Shown: positions 7,729 to 16,684 of the stretch, piece by piece
Position numbering within the stretch: position 1 is the stretch's first letter
How the letters are laid out: each line of letters begins with the position of its first letter
Assembly (NCBI RefSeq): GCF_900106595.1
Contig: NZ_FNNC01000001.1
Span: 682,001 to 746,000, forward strand
From: Marinococcus luteus
GTDB taxonomy: Bacteria; Bacillota; Bacilli; Bacillales; Marinococcaceae
Length of the DNA stretch: 64,000 nt
Reading direction: 5' to 3'
The notes under the pieces: model-generated
What the model was told of the DNA's origin: nothing
What the model saw: the letters and a program-made list of their open reading frames with translations, nothing else
The model's database searches: none
Position numbers and translations under genes: made by a program

Positions 7729-8782
7729 CTTTCTCCCCTCCTTTTGCCAATGCAAGCCGGATCGCAAAATATGTCACATCACTGTCCAGCTGTTCTTTCA
7801 GCGCTTTCAGTTTAAATGTATCAAGAGAGGCAGCTGTCCGGCGTATTGCTTCCTGCTGTTCTGGCGGCACCAGATCGTCAATGGAAAATCCTTCGATCTC
7901 ACCGGCGATTTCCACAAAATGGTCTTCAATGGTACTTTCCTTTAACCGGCGGGCATGTGCTATTCCTTCGAGCGACAGTCCTTTGTTTATGAAATCAAGC
8001 GTCTTTTCAGCTGTGACGGTAAGCTGGGGATTTCCTCCGGCATCCAGGCATTCATGAAGAACCGTGCCCGGATGGGTTTCCGCTTTTTTTATTAAAGCGT
8101 GCACCGTCCCCTGAAACAAGTACTCAATTTCGGCCTTTTCCATACCCTGGAGGCGCGCTATCTGCTCTGTCGTTTTCCCCAGAGTTTCCGCCCCCGTCAG
8201 CCTGTATGCAAATATAAATGCCTGCACCTCTTTCAGTTCATGCAAACAGTCCGTCATTTCTTCATATAACCTGGTCATGACCGTATATTTTTCCGGGCCC
8301 CAGGCCCCGAGCTTTCGTTTTACCCACTGCTGTGCTGCCACGTCCTGAATAATAGGAACAAACTGTTTTTTCTGCTGATACAGGTGGGAGAGCGTCTGAA
8401 TCAACAGAGCAATCCTTCTCCAAAACTGCCGTCCCGTGTCGCGGTACGTCCATCCATCAAACCCTGCTTCTTCCACTATCTTCTCCCGCGGCTCGATGGC
8501 AGCGGAAGCTTCTGCACCCGGCACTCCTCCGGCCTCCAGCCAGCCGCGTTGATAAAAAGAGGAGGTAATGCTTTCAAACTGCGGCTTATCGAGCGCAGGA
8601 AGGGCACCGAACAGGTCCTTCGATTGAAACCACTTGGCATCTGTGATCGTCTGTGAGGATCGCTTTCCGGACAAAAGGTGATAGGCAGATGCGTCTGTAC
8701 GCTCTCCGCGGAGCCTTTTTAATGCTATCAGGATCATCGCCTCTTGAAACAGCAATACGCCTCTTCCTTTCTGTTCGTTCAT
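7700..8782 (-). CDS. ypbB: YpbB helix-turn-helix protein
   Basis: About 360 residues; the ATG at 8782 or the TTG just before it could initiate, with a weak ribosome-binding site. In the C-terminal third, EKTLDFINKGLSLEGIAHAR followed by RLKESTIEDHF forms the helix-turn-helix_40 type element that is also found at the end of some RecQ helicases. The gene is translationally overlapped with recS, as in B. subtilis, which suggests that YpbB provides the accessory domain that the short RecS lacks. Exact molecular role is unknown. Confidence 0.85.
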   Translation of the reverse strand: MNEQKGRGVLLFQEAMILIALKRLRGERTDASAYHLLSGKRSSQTITDAKWFQSKDLFGALPALDKPQFESITSSFYQRGWLEAGGVPGAEASAAIEPREKIVEEAGFDGWTYRDTGRQFWRRIALLIQTLSHLYQQKKQFVPIIQDVAAQQWVKRKLGAWGPEKYTVMTRLYEEMTDCLHELKEVQAFIFAYRLTGAETLGKTTEQIARLQGMEKAEIEYLFQGTVHALIKKAETHPGTVLHECLDAGGNPQLTVTAEKTLDFINKGLSLEGIAHARRLKESTIEDHFVEIAGEIEGFSIDDLVPPEQQEAIRRTAASLDTFKLKALKEQLDSDVTYFAIRLALAKGGEKGERKNRSAE

Positions 8783-8909
8783 CAAAATGCCACAAGTTAG
8801 GCTGTGTGGGGCATTTCATATCTGTTGAAAAGTTTATCATGAAGAAATACAATATGGAATAGACCTTACGGCGCTCATCGCTCAAGCGCATGAGTTTATA
8901 GATATTTGA

Positions 8910-9176
<267 letters not shown>

Positions 9177-9183
9177 GTACCGT

Positions 9184-9208
9184 GCCCCCAGGCCGCTGGG
9201 GGTTTTTT
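9184..9208 (+). terminator. Rho-independent terminator of fer
   Basis: CCCCCAG-GCCG-CTGGGGG followed by seven T, 8 bp after the fer stop. Confidence 0.9.
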
Positions 9209-9298
9209 TACAGATTCTGTTCCCTGCCTTTCTTCCGGGTTTCATTCCTGCTATAATGCAGAAGATGTTTACTATACATATTGAAGGAGGAGATTGCC

Positions 9299-9790
9299 TT
9301 GGCAGAAAACAAAGAAGTGGAAGTGCTCATTGAAATTCCGACAGGCAGCCAGAACAAATACGAATTTGATAAAGATAAAGGGGTCTTTAAACTCGACCGC
9401 GTGCTTTTCTCCCCGATGTTTTATCCAGCAGAATACGGCTACATCGACGACACGCTTGCGCTCGACGGCGACCCGCTTGACGTGCTTGTACTCGTTACCA
9501 ATCCAACATTCCCAGGCTGCGTCATTGACGCCCGGGTCATCGGCTATTTAAACATGATTGATGATGGGGACGAGGATCAGAAGCTGCTGGCTGTACCTAC
9601 GGAGGACCCACGTTTTGAAGGAGTAACCACGCTTGAGGACGTGCCGCAGCACAAGCTTGATGAAATCTCCCACTTTTTCCAGACGTACAAAGAGCTTGAA
9701 AAGAAAACGACTAAAATCGGCGGCTGGGAAAACGAAGCAGAAGCAGCTAAGCTTGTACAGGAATCCATCGACCGTTACAATAACCAGTAA
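9299..9790 (+). CDS. ppa: Inorganic pyrophosphatase, family I
   Basis: 163 residues from a TTG start; AAGGAGG lies nine bases before this TTG, whereas an earlier in-frame TTG overlaps the Shine-Dalgarno itself. Family I signature DGDPLDVLV at about residues 59-67, substrate-binding FSPMFYPAEYGYI and metal ligand segment IDDGDEDQKLLAVP. It hydrolyses pyrophosphate made by biosynthetic reactions. B. subtilis instead uses a family II manganese enzyme (PpaC), so the family I form here is a difference from that model; it occupies the place of ypaA/ribU between fer and serA. Confidence 0.95.
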   Translation: MAENKEVEVLIEIPTGSQNKYEFDKDKGVFKLDRVLFSPMFYPAEYGYIDDTLALDGDPLDVLVLVTNPTFPGCVIDARVIGYLNMIDDGDEDQKLLAVPTEDPRFEGVTTLEDVPQHKLDEISHFFQTYKELEKKTTKIGGWENEAEAAKLVQESIDRYNNQ

Positions 9791-9800
9791 TTATCAAACG

Positions 9801-9838
9801 GGCCGGCAGCGGGAATTTTTCTGCTGCCGCCGGTTTTT
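9801..9838 (+). terminator. Terminator of ppa
   Basis: CCGGCAGC and GCTGCCGCCGG arms with a T-rich tail (GGTTTTTT), shortly after the ppa stop. Confidence 0.85.
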
Positions 9839-10046
9839 TATACATGCGCGTAACCGAAGAGGCTGAAGACCAGTCTCTTTTCGTATTTTCAGCGGCGTCA
9901 GGTAAATTGACACCTGTACTGGAGTATGATAAAGTTCTTCCCAACTACGCATAGACATTTGTCCTCCAGAGATATACATTTGGGCATTTAAAGCACAAAA
10001 CGTCAACAAACTTTTTGTGAATGAACGAACAAGGGAGTGGAGTAAC

Positions 10047-11663
10047 ATGCAGAAAACTATGAACGAAGAGGAAACAGTGACAAGCAATCAGACGTTTCGT
10101 GTGCTTGTATCCGATGCGATGAGCAGCGAGGGCCTGTCGCCGCTGCTTGAAAGCGATCAGGTACAGTGCGTTCAACAGCACGTTGACGAGGCAGAAGGAC
10201 TCGATTCGTTTGATGCCCTGCTCGTCCGGAGCGGTACGACTGTGACGGCGGAAGTGATGGATTCCATGCCGAACCTCCGCATCGTAGCCCGCGCCGGTGT
10301 CGGAGTGGATAATATTGACATCGATGCCGCTACCAAACGGGGAATTGTTGTGATCAACGCCCCGGACGGCAATACAATCTCCACGGCCGAGCATACATTT
10401 GCCATGATGGCTTCACTCGCCCGTAAAATCCCGCAGGCGAACGCTTCACTGAAATCCGGTGAATGGAACCGTAAAGGCTTCCAGGGCACAGAGCTTCGCG
10501 GAAAGACGCTTGGCATTGTAGGCTTCGGCCGTATCGGTTCTGAACTGTCCAAGCGGGCCCAGAGCTTTGAAATGAGCGTGATCGTATATGATCCATTTTT
10601 GACAAAAGAGCGGGCAAACGAAATGGGCGTAGATCTCCGGGGCTTCGAAGAACTTCTCGGAGAGGCGGACGTAATCACCGTTCATACGCCGCTCACGAAA
10701 GATACCAAAGGCATGCTCGGCCACGAAAACCTCGGTAAAACAAAGCCCGGAGTTATGCTTTTAAACTGCGCCCGCGGCGGTATTATTGATGAAGACGCCC
10801 TCGCCCATTACCTTGAAACAGGCCATGTAGCAGGAGCAGCTCTCGATGTTTACGAAGAAGAGCCGGCGAATGAAAACCCTCTCGTCGCATTCGACCAGGT
10901 CGTCAGCACGCCGCATATTGCGGCTTCAACAAAAGAAGCCCAGTTAAATGTTGCTTCCCAGGTTTCAGACGAAGTGCTTCAGTTTCTGCAGGGGCTCCCT
11001 GCCTTAAACTCTATTAATCTCCCGACAATGTCGAAAGAAAAGTTTGAAGCGATACGCCCGTACTATGAATTTGCCCGCCGCATGGGCAATATCATGTCCC
11101 AGAGCGTAAAAACACCTGTTCAGGAGCTGAACGTGCGTTACAGCGGCAATGTCACCGACCTTGAAACGTCTATTCTGACCCGTTCCCTTCTTGCCGGCTT
11201 TCTCCAGAGCCGCATCGACGCGCCGGTTAACGATGTGAATGCTTCCACGATCGCCAAGGAGCGGGGTATTGACTACGGAGAGCAGTTCGGCTCCCAGTCG
11301 CTTGGTTATTCCAACCTGATTCAGGCAACCGTCGAAGGCGAAGGCCGTTCGTTTACGCTGTATGGTACGTATGTGAAAGAATACGGCCCGCGCATTGTGC
11401 GCATCAACGACTTTAATGTCGACTTCTATCCGACCGGTCACCTTATTTATATCCAGCATACGGATAAGCCGGGGGTTATCGGTAAAATGGGACAAATTCT
11501 CGGACGGCATCAGATCAACATCGCCACCATGCAGGTAGGACGCCGCGAAGAAGGCGGGGAGGCTATCATGATGCTCGCCGTTGATCGTGAAGCCAATCAG
11601 GATGTGGTAAAAGATTTAACGTCCATTGAAGAAATTTCTCTGGCTGATACGATTGAACTGTAG
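10047..11663 (+). CDS. serA: D-3-phosphoglycerate dehydrogenase
   Basis: About 538 residues from ATG 10047 (AAGGGAGTGGAG upstream); a GTG at 10077 behind AAGAGG is a possible later start that would match the shorter N-terminus of B. subtilis SerA. NAD-binding motif LGIVGFGRIGSEL, the 2-hydroxyacid dehydrogenase signatures LLNCARGGIIDE and catalytic region TPHIAASTKEAQ, then an intervening domain and a C-terminal ACT domain (YIQHTDKPGVIGKMGQIL) for serine feedback. It catalyses the first step of serine synthesis. Monocistronic, convergent with an acetyltransferase gene. Confidence 0.96.
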   Translation: MQKTMNEEETVTSNQTFRVLVSDAMSSEGLSPLLESDQVQCVQQHVDEAEGLDSFDALLVRSGTTVTAEVMDSMPNLRIVARAGVGVDNIDIDAATKRGIVVINAPDGNTISTAEHTFAMMASLARKIPQANASLKSGEWNRKGFQGTELRGKTLGIVGFGRIGSELSKRAQSFEMSVIVYDPFLTKERANEMGVDLRGFEELLGEADVITVHTPLTKDTKGMLGHENLGKTKPGVMLLNCARGGIIDEDALAHYLETGHVAGAALDVYEEEPANENPLVAFDQVVSTPHIAASTKEAQLNVASQVSDEVLQFLQGLPALNSINLPTMSKEKFEAIRPYYEFARRMGNIMSQSVKTPVQELNVRYSGNVTDLETSILTRSLLAGFLQSRIDAPVNDVNASTIAKERGIDYGEQFGSQSLGYSNLIQATVEGEGRSFTLYGTYVKEYGPRIVRINDFNVDFYPTGHLIYIQHTDKPGVIGKMGQILGRHQINIATMQVGRREEGGEAIMMLAVDREANQDVVKDLTSIEEISLADTIEL

Positions 11664-11673
11664 CAATAATACG

Positions 11674-11706
11674 AAAAAGACGTGCCCGCGGGCGCGTCTT
11701 TTTTTA
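11674..11706. terminator. Terminator between serA and the acetyltransferase gene
   Basis: AAAAAGACG-TGCCCGCGGGCG-CGTCTTTTTTT; A- and T-runs on either side suit both converging genes. Confidence 0.9.
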
Positions 11707-11717
11707 CAGTTTCTCTA

Positions 11718-12188
11718 CTATCTGTTCTCTTTTTTTAAATAAATATCGAAATGATACATTTCTTCCCGCTCTCCCATTGATTCGTAAAGAGCCACAGCGG
11801 GCGCATCTTCCTTATCCGCCTGAATGAAGACAGCGGAAGCATCAAGATTTTCCGCTTCCTTCAATAAAAAAATTAATAGAGTTGTGGCGATTTTCCGCCT
11901 GCGGAATCCGGCATCCACAGCGAGATCATAAATGTAGATTTCACACGTTTCCTCTTCCATTTTATTCATCACGTAGGCCGTAAGGCCAGCAACAACCAGT
12001 TCGCCATAGACCGCTGTACAGACGATCATCCTGTCGTTTGAGAGCTGCTTCAGAAGATAGCTGTCCGAGGGCTTATTACCCGTATACACCTCCTTTTCTT
12101 CAAACGCTTCAGCATAAATCTCGTTCAATTTCCTCATCTGCTTTAAGCCGGCCCCGTTGTTCTTTAGCCGCTGGCAGGTAATAGCCAT
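11718..12188 (-). CDS. GNAT acetyltransferase of the AAC(3)-I type
   Basis: 156 residues, one GNAT domain. Motif A with the acetyl-CoA pyrophosphate loop is IYDLAVDAGFRRRKIATTLL. The segments EIYIYDLAV, VFIQADKEDAPAVALYES and YHFDIYL match the pattern of AAC(3)-I aminoglycoside acetyltransferases closely, more than that of ribosomal or generic GNATs. Family members acetylate the 3-amino group of 2-deoxystreptamine aminoglycosides, but chromosomal homologues in environmental Bacilli may have other substrates. It stands alone, without integron or transposon features nearby. Function as resistance is unproven. Confidence 0.8.
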   Translation of the reverse strand: MAITCQRLKNNGAGLKQMRKLNEIYAEAFEEKEVYTGNKPSDSYLLKQLSNDRMIVCTAVYGELVVAGLTAYVMNKMEEETCEIYIYDLAVDAGFRRRKIATTLLIFLLKEAENLDASAVFIQADKEDAPAVALYESMGEREEMYHFDIYLKKENR

Positions 12189-12314
12189 AAAACAACTCCT
12201 CCCCGGATGAGCTCATGTGTACTGCTCCGCTGCATTAACTGTGAATCACTTCAAGCTGCCTTTAATATATCCAGTTTTATTGAAAATTACAATTTAAATT
12301 CTTTTACTGATATC

Positions 12315-12345
12315 AAAAACGACGAGCCCCAGGCCCGCCGTTTTT
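12315..12345 (-). terminator. Terminator of the btu operon
   Basis: On the minus strand AAAAACGGCGGGCCTGGGGC-type hairpin closing with CGTCGTTTTT, just after the last gene of the corrinoid-import run. Confidence 0.8.
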
Positions 12346-12352
12346 ACCATTT

Positions 12353-12787
12353 TTATGATTTTGGCCACAAATAGCCGAGCAGCTCGTTAAGCTGTTTTTC
12401 CCGGGTTTCGTTCAAAAAAGCACCGCCGTTTCGGGTAATAAATGCATGCTCCCCGTCTTTTTGAATCCACTGCTTCTGCATGGCCATCTGCTCTAAAAAG
12501 CAGTAAATGAAAATATGTTTTGTTTTTGTATGCTTGCCGTGCTTCTCCAATTTCAGCGATTTCTCCATGACTTTCCAGAAGCGCCGGTGGATATGCCCGT
12601 CTTCATCAAGGCGGATACGTCCATGCACCCTCAGGCGGGTCAGAAAAAACAAACATGCAGAAAGCAGCCAGCTGTCCCGTTCTACTGGCCCGCTCTGCTC
12701 ATTCAGCCAGCGAAGCAGTCCCACGTCAATGAAAACATCTTCACCACTCAGCTGTGTTTGAATAGTCTGTGCCGGAAGCTGCTTCAT
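12353..12787 (-). CDS. Uncharacterised 144-aa protein coupled to the cobalamin adenosyltransferase
   Basis: Its ATG overlaps the stop of the preceding gene (ATGA), so translation is probably coupled. No transmembrane helices or known motifs; the sequence is soluble with a Leu/Trp/Cys-rich middle (SWLLSACLFFLTRLRV) and a basic C-terminal half. It is the last gene of the B12-import operon before a terminator. I do not recognise a family. Its position suggests a role in corrinoid handling, which is inference only. Confidence 0.65.
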   Translation of the reverse strand: MKQLPAQTIQTQLSGEDVFIDVGLLRWLNEQSGPVERDSWLLSACLFFLTRLRVHGRIRLDEDGHIHRRFWKVMEKSLKLEKHGKHTKTKHIFIYCFLEQMAMQKQWIQKDGEHAFITRNGGAFLNETREKQLNELLGYLWPKS

Positions 12788-13371
12788 TTTTTGTTTTTCC
12801 TCTCCTGCTCAGTAGTAAATACTTCTGCACTTCGTTCGTATTCAACGTCCGCTGTGCCCGCACGGCTGTTCGCAATTCTCGCGGCACTGAACAGGTAATC
12901 CGACAGACGGTTCATATACATAAGCACCGGGGCGGGCACGTCTTCGGTTTCGCCTGCCCGAACAAGTTCCCTCTCCGCCCGCCGGCAGACGGTTCGGGCA
13001 AGGTGAAGCTCTGCTGCCAGCGCCGTCCCTCCTGGAAGAATAAATTTTTTCAGCGCCGGGGCTTCCTTCGTGTATTGATCAATCCGGTGTTCGAGCCATT
13101 CCACAGTCGAAGCTGTGACTTTCTTTACTGCTTCCGGGCGGATGTCAGCTGTATCACTGCCACAGTCAAATAATTCATGCTGAATACGCTCAAGATCCTT
13201 TTGCAGATCTGACCCGCTTTTTTCCTCCGCTGCTATCAGCTGCGCCTTGCCAATCAATGCGTTTACTTCTTCAAAGGTTCCAAACGCTTCAATTCTCGCA
13301 TCACCTTTGTTTCTTTTTCCGCCTACTACGGAGGTATCTCCGTGGTCTCCCTGTTTGGTATACAGCTTCAT
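12784..13371 (-). CDS. yvqK: Cob(I)alamin adenosyltransferase, PduO type (YvqK)
   Basis: 195 residues from ATG 13371. The N-terminal ATP-binding motif MKLYTKQGDHGDTSVVGGKR is the PduO-type signature, and the conserved C-terminal segment RTVCRRAERELVRA with LMYMNRLSDYLF is intact. It attaches adenosyl from ATP to reduced corrinoid, giving coenzyme B12. Directly downstream of the corrinoid importer, exactly as yvrABC-yvqK in B. subtilis, so imported vitamin is converted to the active form. Confidence 0.93.
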   Translation of the reverse strand: MKLYTKQGDHGDTSVVGGKRNKGDARIEAFGTFEEVNALIGKAQLIAAEEKSGSDLQKDLERIQHELFDCGSDTADIRPEAVKKVTASTVEWLEHRIDQYTKEAPALKKFILPGGTALAAELHLARTVCRRAERELVRAGETEDVPAPVLMYMNRLSDYLFSAARIANSRAGTADVEYERSAEVFTTEQERKNKK

Positions 13372-13376
13372 GTTTT

Positions 13377-14705
13377 TCACCCTTTCTGTCCGGAAGCCGA
13401 ATTGTAGTCATCTAACAATGATTCTATCAATTCTCCGATGTGAAGGTAGTGCCAATGTAACTGTTCTTCCGAAAATGCTTCATTCTTTTTCACCGGTGCT
13501 GTGACCATAATCTCGTTGAGCGCCCCGTGCGAAAGACCGGTACACCCGCGGTCATGCATCCATTCGAATGCTTTTCTTTGTATGTACAGCTGTAAGGCTG
13601 AAACCTCCTGGGACGGCCAGCCTGCGGCCATGTGGATCCACAAAAAGCATGACCTCCCGGATCCAAAAACAGCCTCCCGGCTGCCTGTGCTTTTTCTCCA
13701 TACACGCATATCCGGGGAAAATTGGATGGTATGAGCCGGCCGTCCGTCATCAAAAATACGTACAGCACCGTTTATTTTATCCACTGAAAGCACCGATCCA
13801 TAAACCAGCTTTTTTAACGAAGGAGCGTATACATTTAAAGCTGCATTTGAGGCTGCTTCGATTTGATACGCTGTTTCCGACCATGAAAGCGGTGCGTCCG
13901 GACCATGATTTTCCGGCTGCGGCGGGCGCCAGTGAACGGCTGGTGCTTTTATTTCATGCTGCAGGCTGATATTAATATCGGCCTGGTACACTTCCGACAG
14001 ACGGCGTTCGGTAAAAACAGCCGTTGGTTCATCAAACGCTTCTGTTCTGCCCTCTGAGAGCATCAGCACCCGGTCGCAGTATAGAGCAGCCGCCTGAATA
14101 TCGTGCATTACGACTACCACAGCCCGGTTTTGTTCCGAAGCCCAGCTGCGAATGTAGTTTAACAATTCAATCCGATAGTGTATGTCCAGGTGGTTAGTCG
14201 GCTCATCGAGCAGCAGACACTCCGGCTGCTGTGCCAGCAGTCTTGCAAGCAGTACCCGCTGTTTTTCCCCACCGCTTAAAGCGTGGAACGAATGGAATCT
14301 TTTGAACCATACGTGCATCTGCTGCATCGCGTTTTGAATAACCTGTTCATCTTCTTTATTGTTCGCTGCCGGCCACAGGCTTTTTTGATAGGCATACCTT
14401 CCCATCTCTACGACCTGGCGGGCCGAATAGGCGGCTGTCAGTTCGTCAAACTGCGGCAGGTAAGCGACAGTCTTAGCCCGTTCCGAAGAAGTGAACGAGC
14501 TCAGAGGTTTGTTTTTATACCGAACGCTCCCGGACGAGACCTCATGCAGACCGGCCATCACACGGAGCAGTGTCGACTTTCCGCTGCCGTTCGGCCCCAC
14601 AATGCCAATCATCTCCCCGGCCTCAACGTTAAAGGAGACCCGCTCAACGACCGTACTGCTCTTCCCGTAGCCGGCAGTTACGTTTTCGACTTGGACTTCC
14701 GCCAT
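13377..14705 (-). CDS. btuD: Corrinoid ABC transporter ATP-binding protein with C-terminal extension (YvrA-like)
   Basis: 442 residues. Residues 1-250 are a BtuD/FecE-type ATPase: Walker A GIVGPNGSGKST, signature HALSGGEKQRVLLARLLAQ, Walker B ECLLLDEPTNHLD and the H-loop VMHDIQ. Residues 260-442 form an extra domain absent from standard BtuD but present in B. subtilis YvrA; I cannot assign it with certainty. It starts immediately after the btuC stop with no spacer. With BtuC and BtuF it should form a vitamin B12/corrinoid importer; an iron-siderophore substrate is excluded mainly by the adjoining adenosyltransferase. Confidence 0.88.
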   Translation of the reverse strand: MAEVQVENVTAGYGKSSTVVERVSFNVEAGEMIGIVGPNGSGKSTLLRVMAGLHEVSSGSVRYKNKPLSSFTSSERAKTVAYLPQFDELTAAYSARQVVEMGRYAYQKSLWPAANNKEDEQVIQNAMQQMHVWFKRFHSFHALSGGEKQRVLLARLLAQQPECLLLDEPTNHLDIHYRIELLNYIRSWASEQNRAVVVVMHDIQAAALYCDRVLMLSEGRTEAFDEPTAVFTERRLSEVYQADINISLQHEIKAPAVHWRPPQPENHGPDAPLSWSETAYQIEAASNAALNVYAPSLKKLVYGSVLSVDKINGAVRIFDDGRPAHTIQFSPDMRVWRKSTGSREAVFGSGRSCFLWIHMAAGWPSQEVSALQLYIQRKAFEWMHDRGCTGLSHGALNEIMVTAPVKKNEAFSEEQLHWHYLHIGELIESLLDDYNSASGQKG

Positions 14706-15752
14706 TTACTGCCACCGCCTTCTTCGCTGATAAAATAAAAGCAGAGCAAATACAGGCGCTCCGGCCAGAGCCGTAATCACCCCGACCGGCACCTCTGCCG
14801 GAGCTGCGGCCGTGCGCGCGATCAAATCCGCAAGCATTAAAAACACTGCCCCGCCGCCAAAAGACAACGGCAGCAGATGCTTATGATCCGGCCCCCACAG
14901 CAGACGTATCATATGCGGAATCACGAGCCCTACAAAGCCAATGGTACCTGAAACAGCGACCGCTCCTCCTGTTAGTACTGATGCGCCGATTAGAAGCAGC
15001 AGCCTTGTCCTCGGTACATTCACCCCTACCGAGGAAGCACTGTCTTCGCCAAATGCAAATGCGTTGAGCGCGCGGGCCTGCGGAAGCAGAAGCAGCACTC
15101 CTGCAAGCAGACACGGAACGATCAGCTGAAAATAATCCCATCCTCTGCGGCTCACGCTGCCAAGCAGCCACTGAATAATCTGCCGGAGTTCTTCTCCGCT
15201 GAATGCAATCAACAGCGACATAAACGCACTGAGAAATGCGGTGATGATAATACCTGCAAGAATCATCGTTTCAGTGCGTACTGCCCGTTCCACGGAATAA
15301 ACAAAAAGAAGCAGAACAGCAAGCGTTAAAAAACCGCAGATGATGCTGACTGCCGGCAGGGTGAACCCACCGAGCAGAGGTATCTGCCATCCGAAATACA
15401 ATACGGCAACCGCGCCGAGCGAAGATCCTGAGGAAACGCCGAGCGTATAAGGATCGGCAAGCGGGTTTCGCAGCAGCCCCTGAAAAACAGCCCCTGCAAG
15501 CCCCAGCGCCCCTCCTACTGCGGACGCCAGGAGTACGCGCGGCAGCCGCACCTCCTGAATAATCGCTGCAGCGCCGGCCTCTGTTTCAAGTGAGAGAGGA
15601 AGAAACGGAAAGATCTGGAGCAGTACCGCTTTGATGCTTACAGACAAAGGCACTGCTACGCTCCCGGCGGAAACGGCGAGAAGCAGTACGCCGGTAAACG
15701 CGGCGAGCATCAGGAGATAGGCACTTGTGTAATTATCTTTCAGCCATCGCAT
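14706..15752 (-). CDS. btuC: Corrinoid ABC transporter permease
   Basis: 348 residues with about ten hydrophobic helices, FecCD/BtuC family. Family landmarks include RLPRVLLASAVGGALGLAGAVFQ-like N-terminal segment (RLPR and GxxLGxxGAxxQ pattern), NPLADPYTLGVSSGS and GTIGFVGLVIPHMIR near the C-terminus, the last being the ATPase-coupling EAA-like loop. The start overlaps the end of btuF by 20 bp. It is the membrane channel of the importer. Confidence 0.92.
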   Translation of the reverse strand: MRWLKDNYTSAYLLMLAAFTGVLLLAVSAGSVAVPLSVSIKAVLLQIFPFLPLSLETEAGAAAIIQEVRLPRVLLASAVGGALGLAGAVFQGLLRNPLADPYTLGVSSGSSLGAVAVLYFGWQIPLLGGFTLPAVSIICGFLTLAVLLLFVYSVERAVRTETMILAGIIITAFLSAFMSLLIAFSGEELRQIIQWLLGSVSRRGWDYFQLIVPCLLAGVLLLLPQARALNAFAFGEDSASSVGVNVPRTRLLLLIGASVLTGGAVAVSGTIGFVGLVIPHMIRLLWGPDHKHLLPLSFGGGAVFLMLADLIARTAAAPAEVPVGVITALAGAPVFALLLFYQRRRRWQ

Positions 15753-16665
15753 CCGGATGAATTCTTTCTGCCATTTCTTCGAGCCCTTCAGTAAGACGCG
15801 GACCCGGACGGCTCACTTTATCGCTGCTCAATGCGTATACTTCTTCATTTTCCACTGCAGGCAAAGTACCCCAGCCTTCTCTTGAAGCAATCGTTTCAAG
15901 CGGCTCCTCTTCTGTCGGATACGTCGTTAAAATGATATCCGGGGAAGCATCAATGATTTCTTCTTCGCTCACCATCGACCATCCTTCCAATTCGCCGGCA
16001 GCGTTCTCTGCATGCACAGCCGCGAGCATTTCATCAATAAACGTGCCGCTTCCTGCGGTATACAGATCAGGGGAGGCCCCTGCTTCCACATACACCTGCC
16101 GGTCCGCATCTGCTTCTTCGGTGGCTTCCTTTACGTCTGATACATCTTCTTTCATTCCATCGATAACTTCAGCGGCTTCCTTTTCCTCTCCGATAGTACT
16201 GCCAATCAATTCGATGCTGTCATATACAGCGTCAAATGACTGCGCGTCCGGCACGGTAACTACCGGAATTCCCGCTTCCTCCACCTGGGAAAGAGAGTCT
16301 TCAATGCCGGAGGAGGCGTGGGCAAGTACCACATCCGGATCCATGGCAATAATCTCCTCGATATTTGGTTCAAGGCCCGAACCGACACTTTCGATATCTG
16401 TAACTTCCTCCGGATATGTATCTGCATCGGTCCTTGCTTCGATCCGGTCGAGCGCTCCCAGCTCATAAACTATTTCTGTATTGCTCGGTATCAGACTGAC
16501 AATATCTTCAGGCGCCTCGTCGAGCGTAACTTTCTCTCCGGAAGCATCCGTAACTTCAATGGCTTCCGTGTTTTCATTACTGCTTCCATCCCCGCTTTCT
16601 CCATCAGTGCCACAGGCAGCAAGCGCACCTGCTGCCGGTATTATCATCAGTGCTTTAAATTTCAT
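15733..16665 (-). CDS. btuF: Corrinoid-binding lipoprotein of ABC importer
   Basis: 310 residues. The first 18 residues form a lipoprotein signal with lipobox LAAC (Cys18), so the mature protein is tethered outside the membrane. Two periplasmic-binding-protein class III lobes follow (SLIPSNTEIVYELGA, MDPDVVLAHASSGIE, VPDAQSFDAVYDSIE). The mature sequence is extremely rich in Asp and Glu, as in surface proteins of salt-adapted bacteria. Together with btuC, btuD and yvqK this is a B12 scavenging set. Only 19 bp separate it from the upstream methyltransferase gene, leaving no room for a cobalamin riboswitch directly in front. Confidence 0.9.
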   Translation of the reverse strand: MKFKALMIIPAAGALAACGTDGESGDGSSNENTEAIEVTDASGEKVTLDEAPEDIVSLIPSNTEIVYELGALDRIEARTDADTYPEEVTDIESVGSGLEPNIEEIIAMDPDVVLAHASSGIEDSLSQVEEAGIPVVTVPDAQSFDAVYDSIELIGSTIGEEKEAAEVIDGMKEDVSDVKEATEEADADRQVYVEAGASPDLYTAGSGTFIDEMLAAVHAENAAGELEGWSMVSEEEIIDASPDIILTTYPTEEEPLETIASREGWGTLPAVENEEVYALSSDKVSRPGPRLTEGLEEMAERIHPDAMAER

Positions 16666-16684
16666 TCATGTTCTTCCTTCCTGC

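Noticed and set aside
9901-9933. TTGACA and TATGAT upstream of serA as a sigma-A promoter
   Set aside because: The spacing between the boxes is only about 12 bp, too short for a normal promoter.
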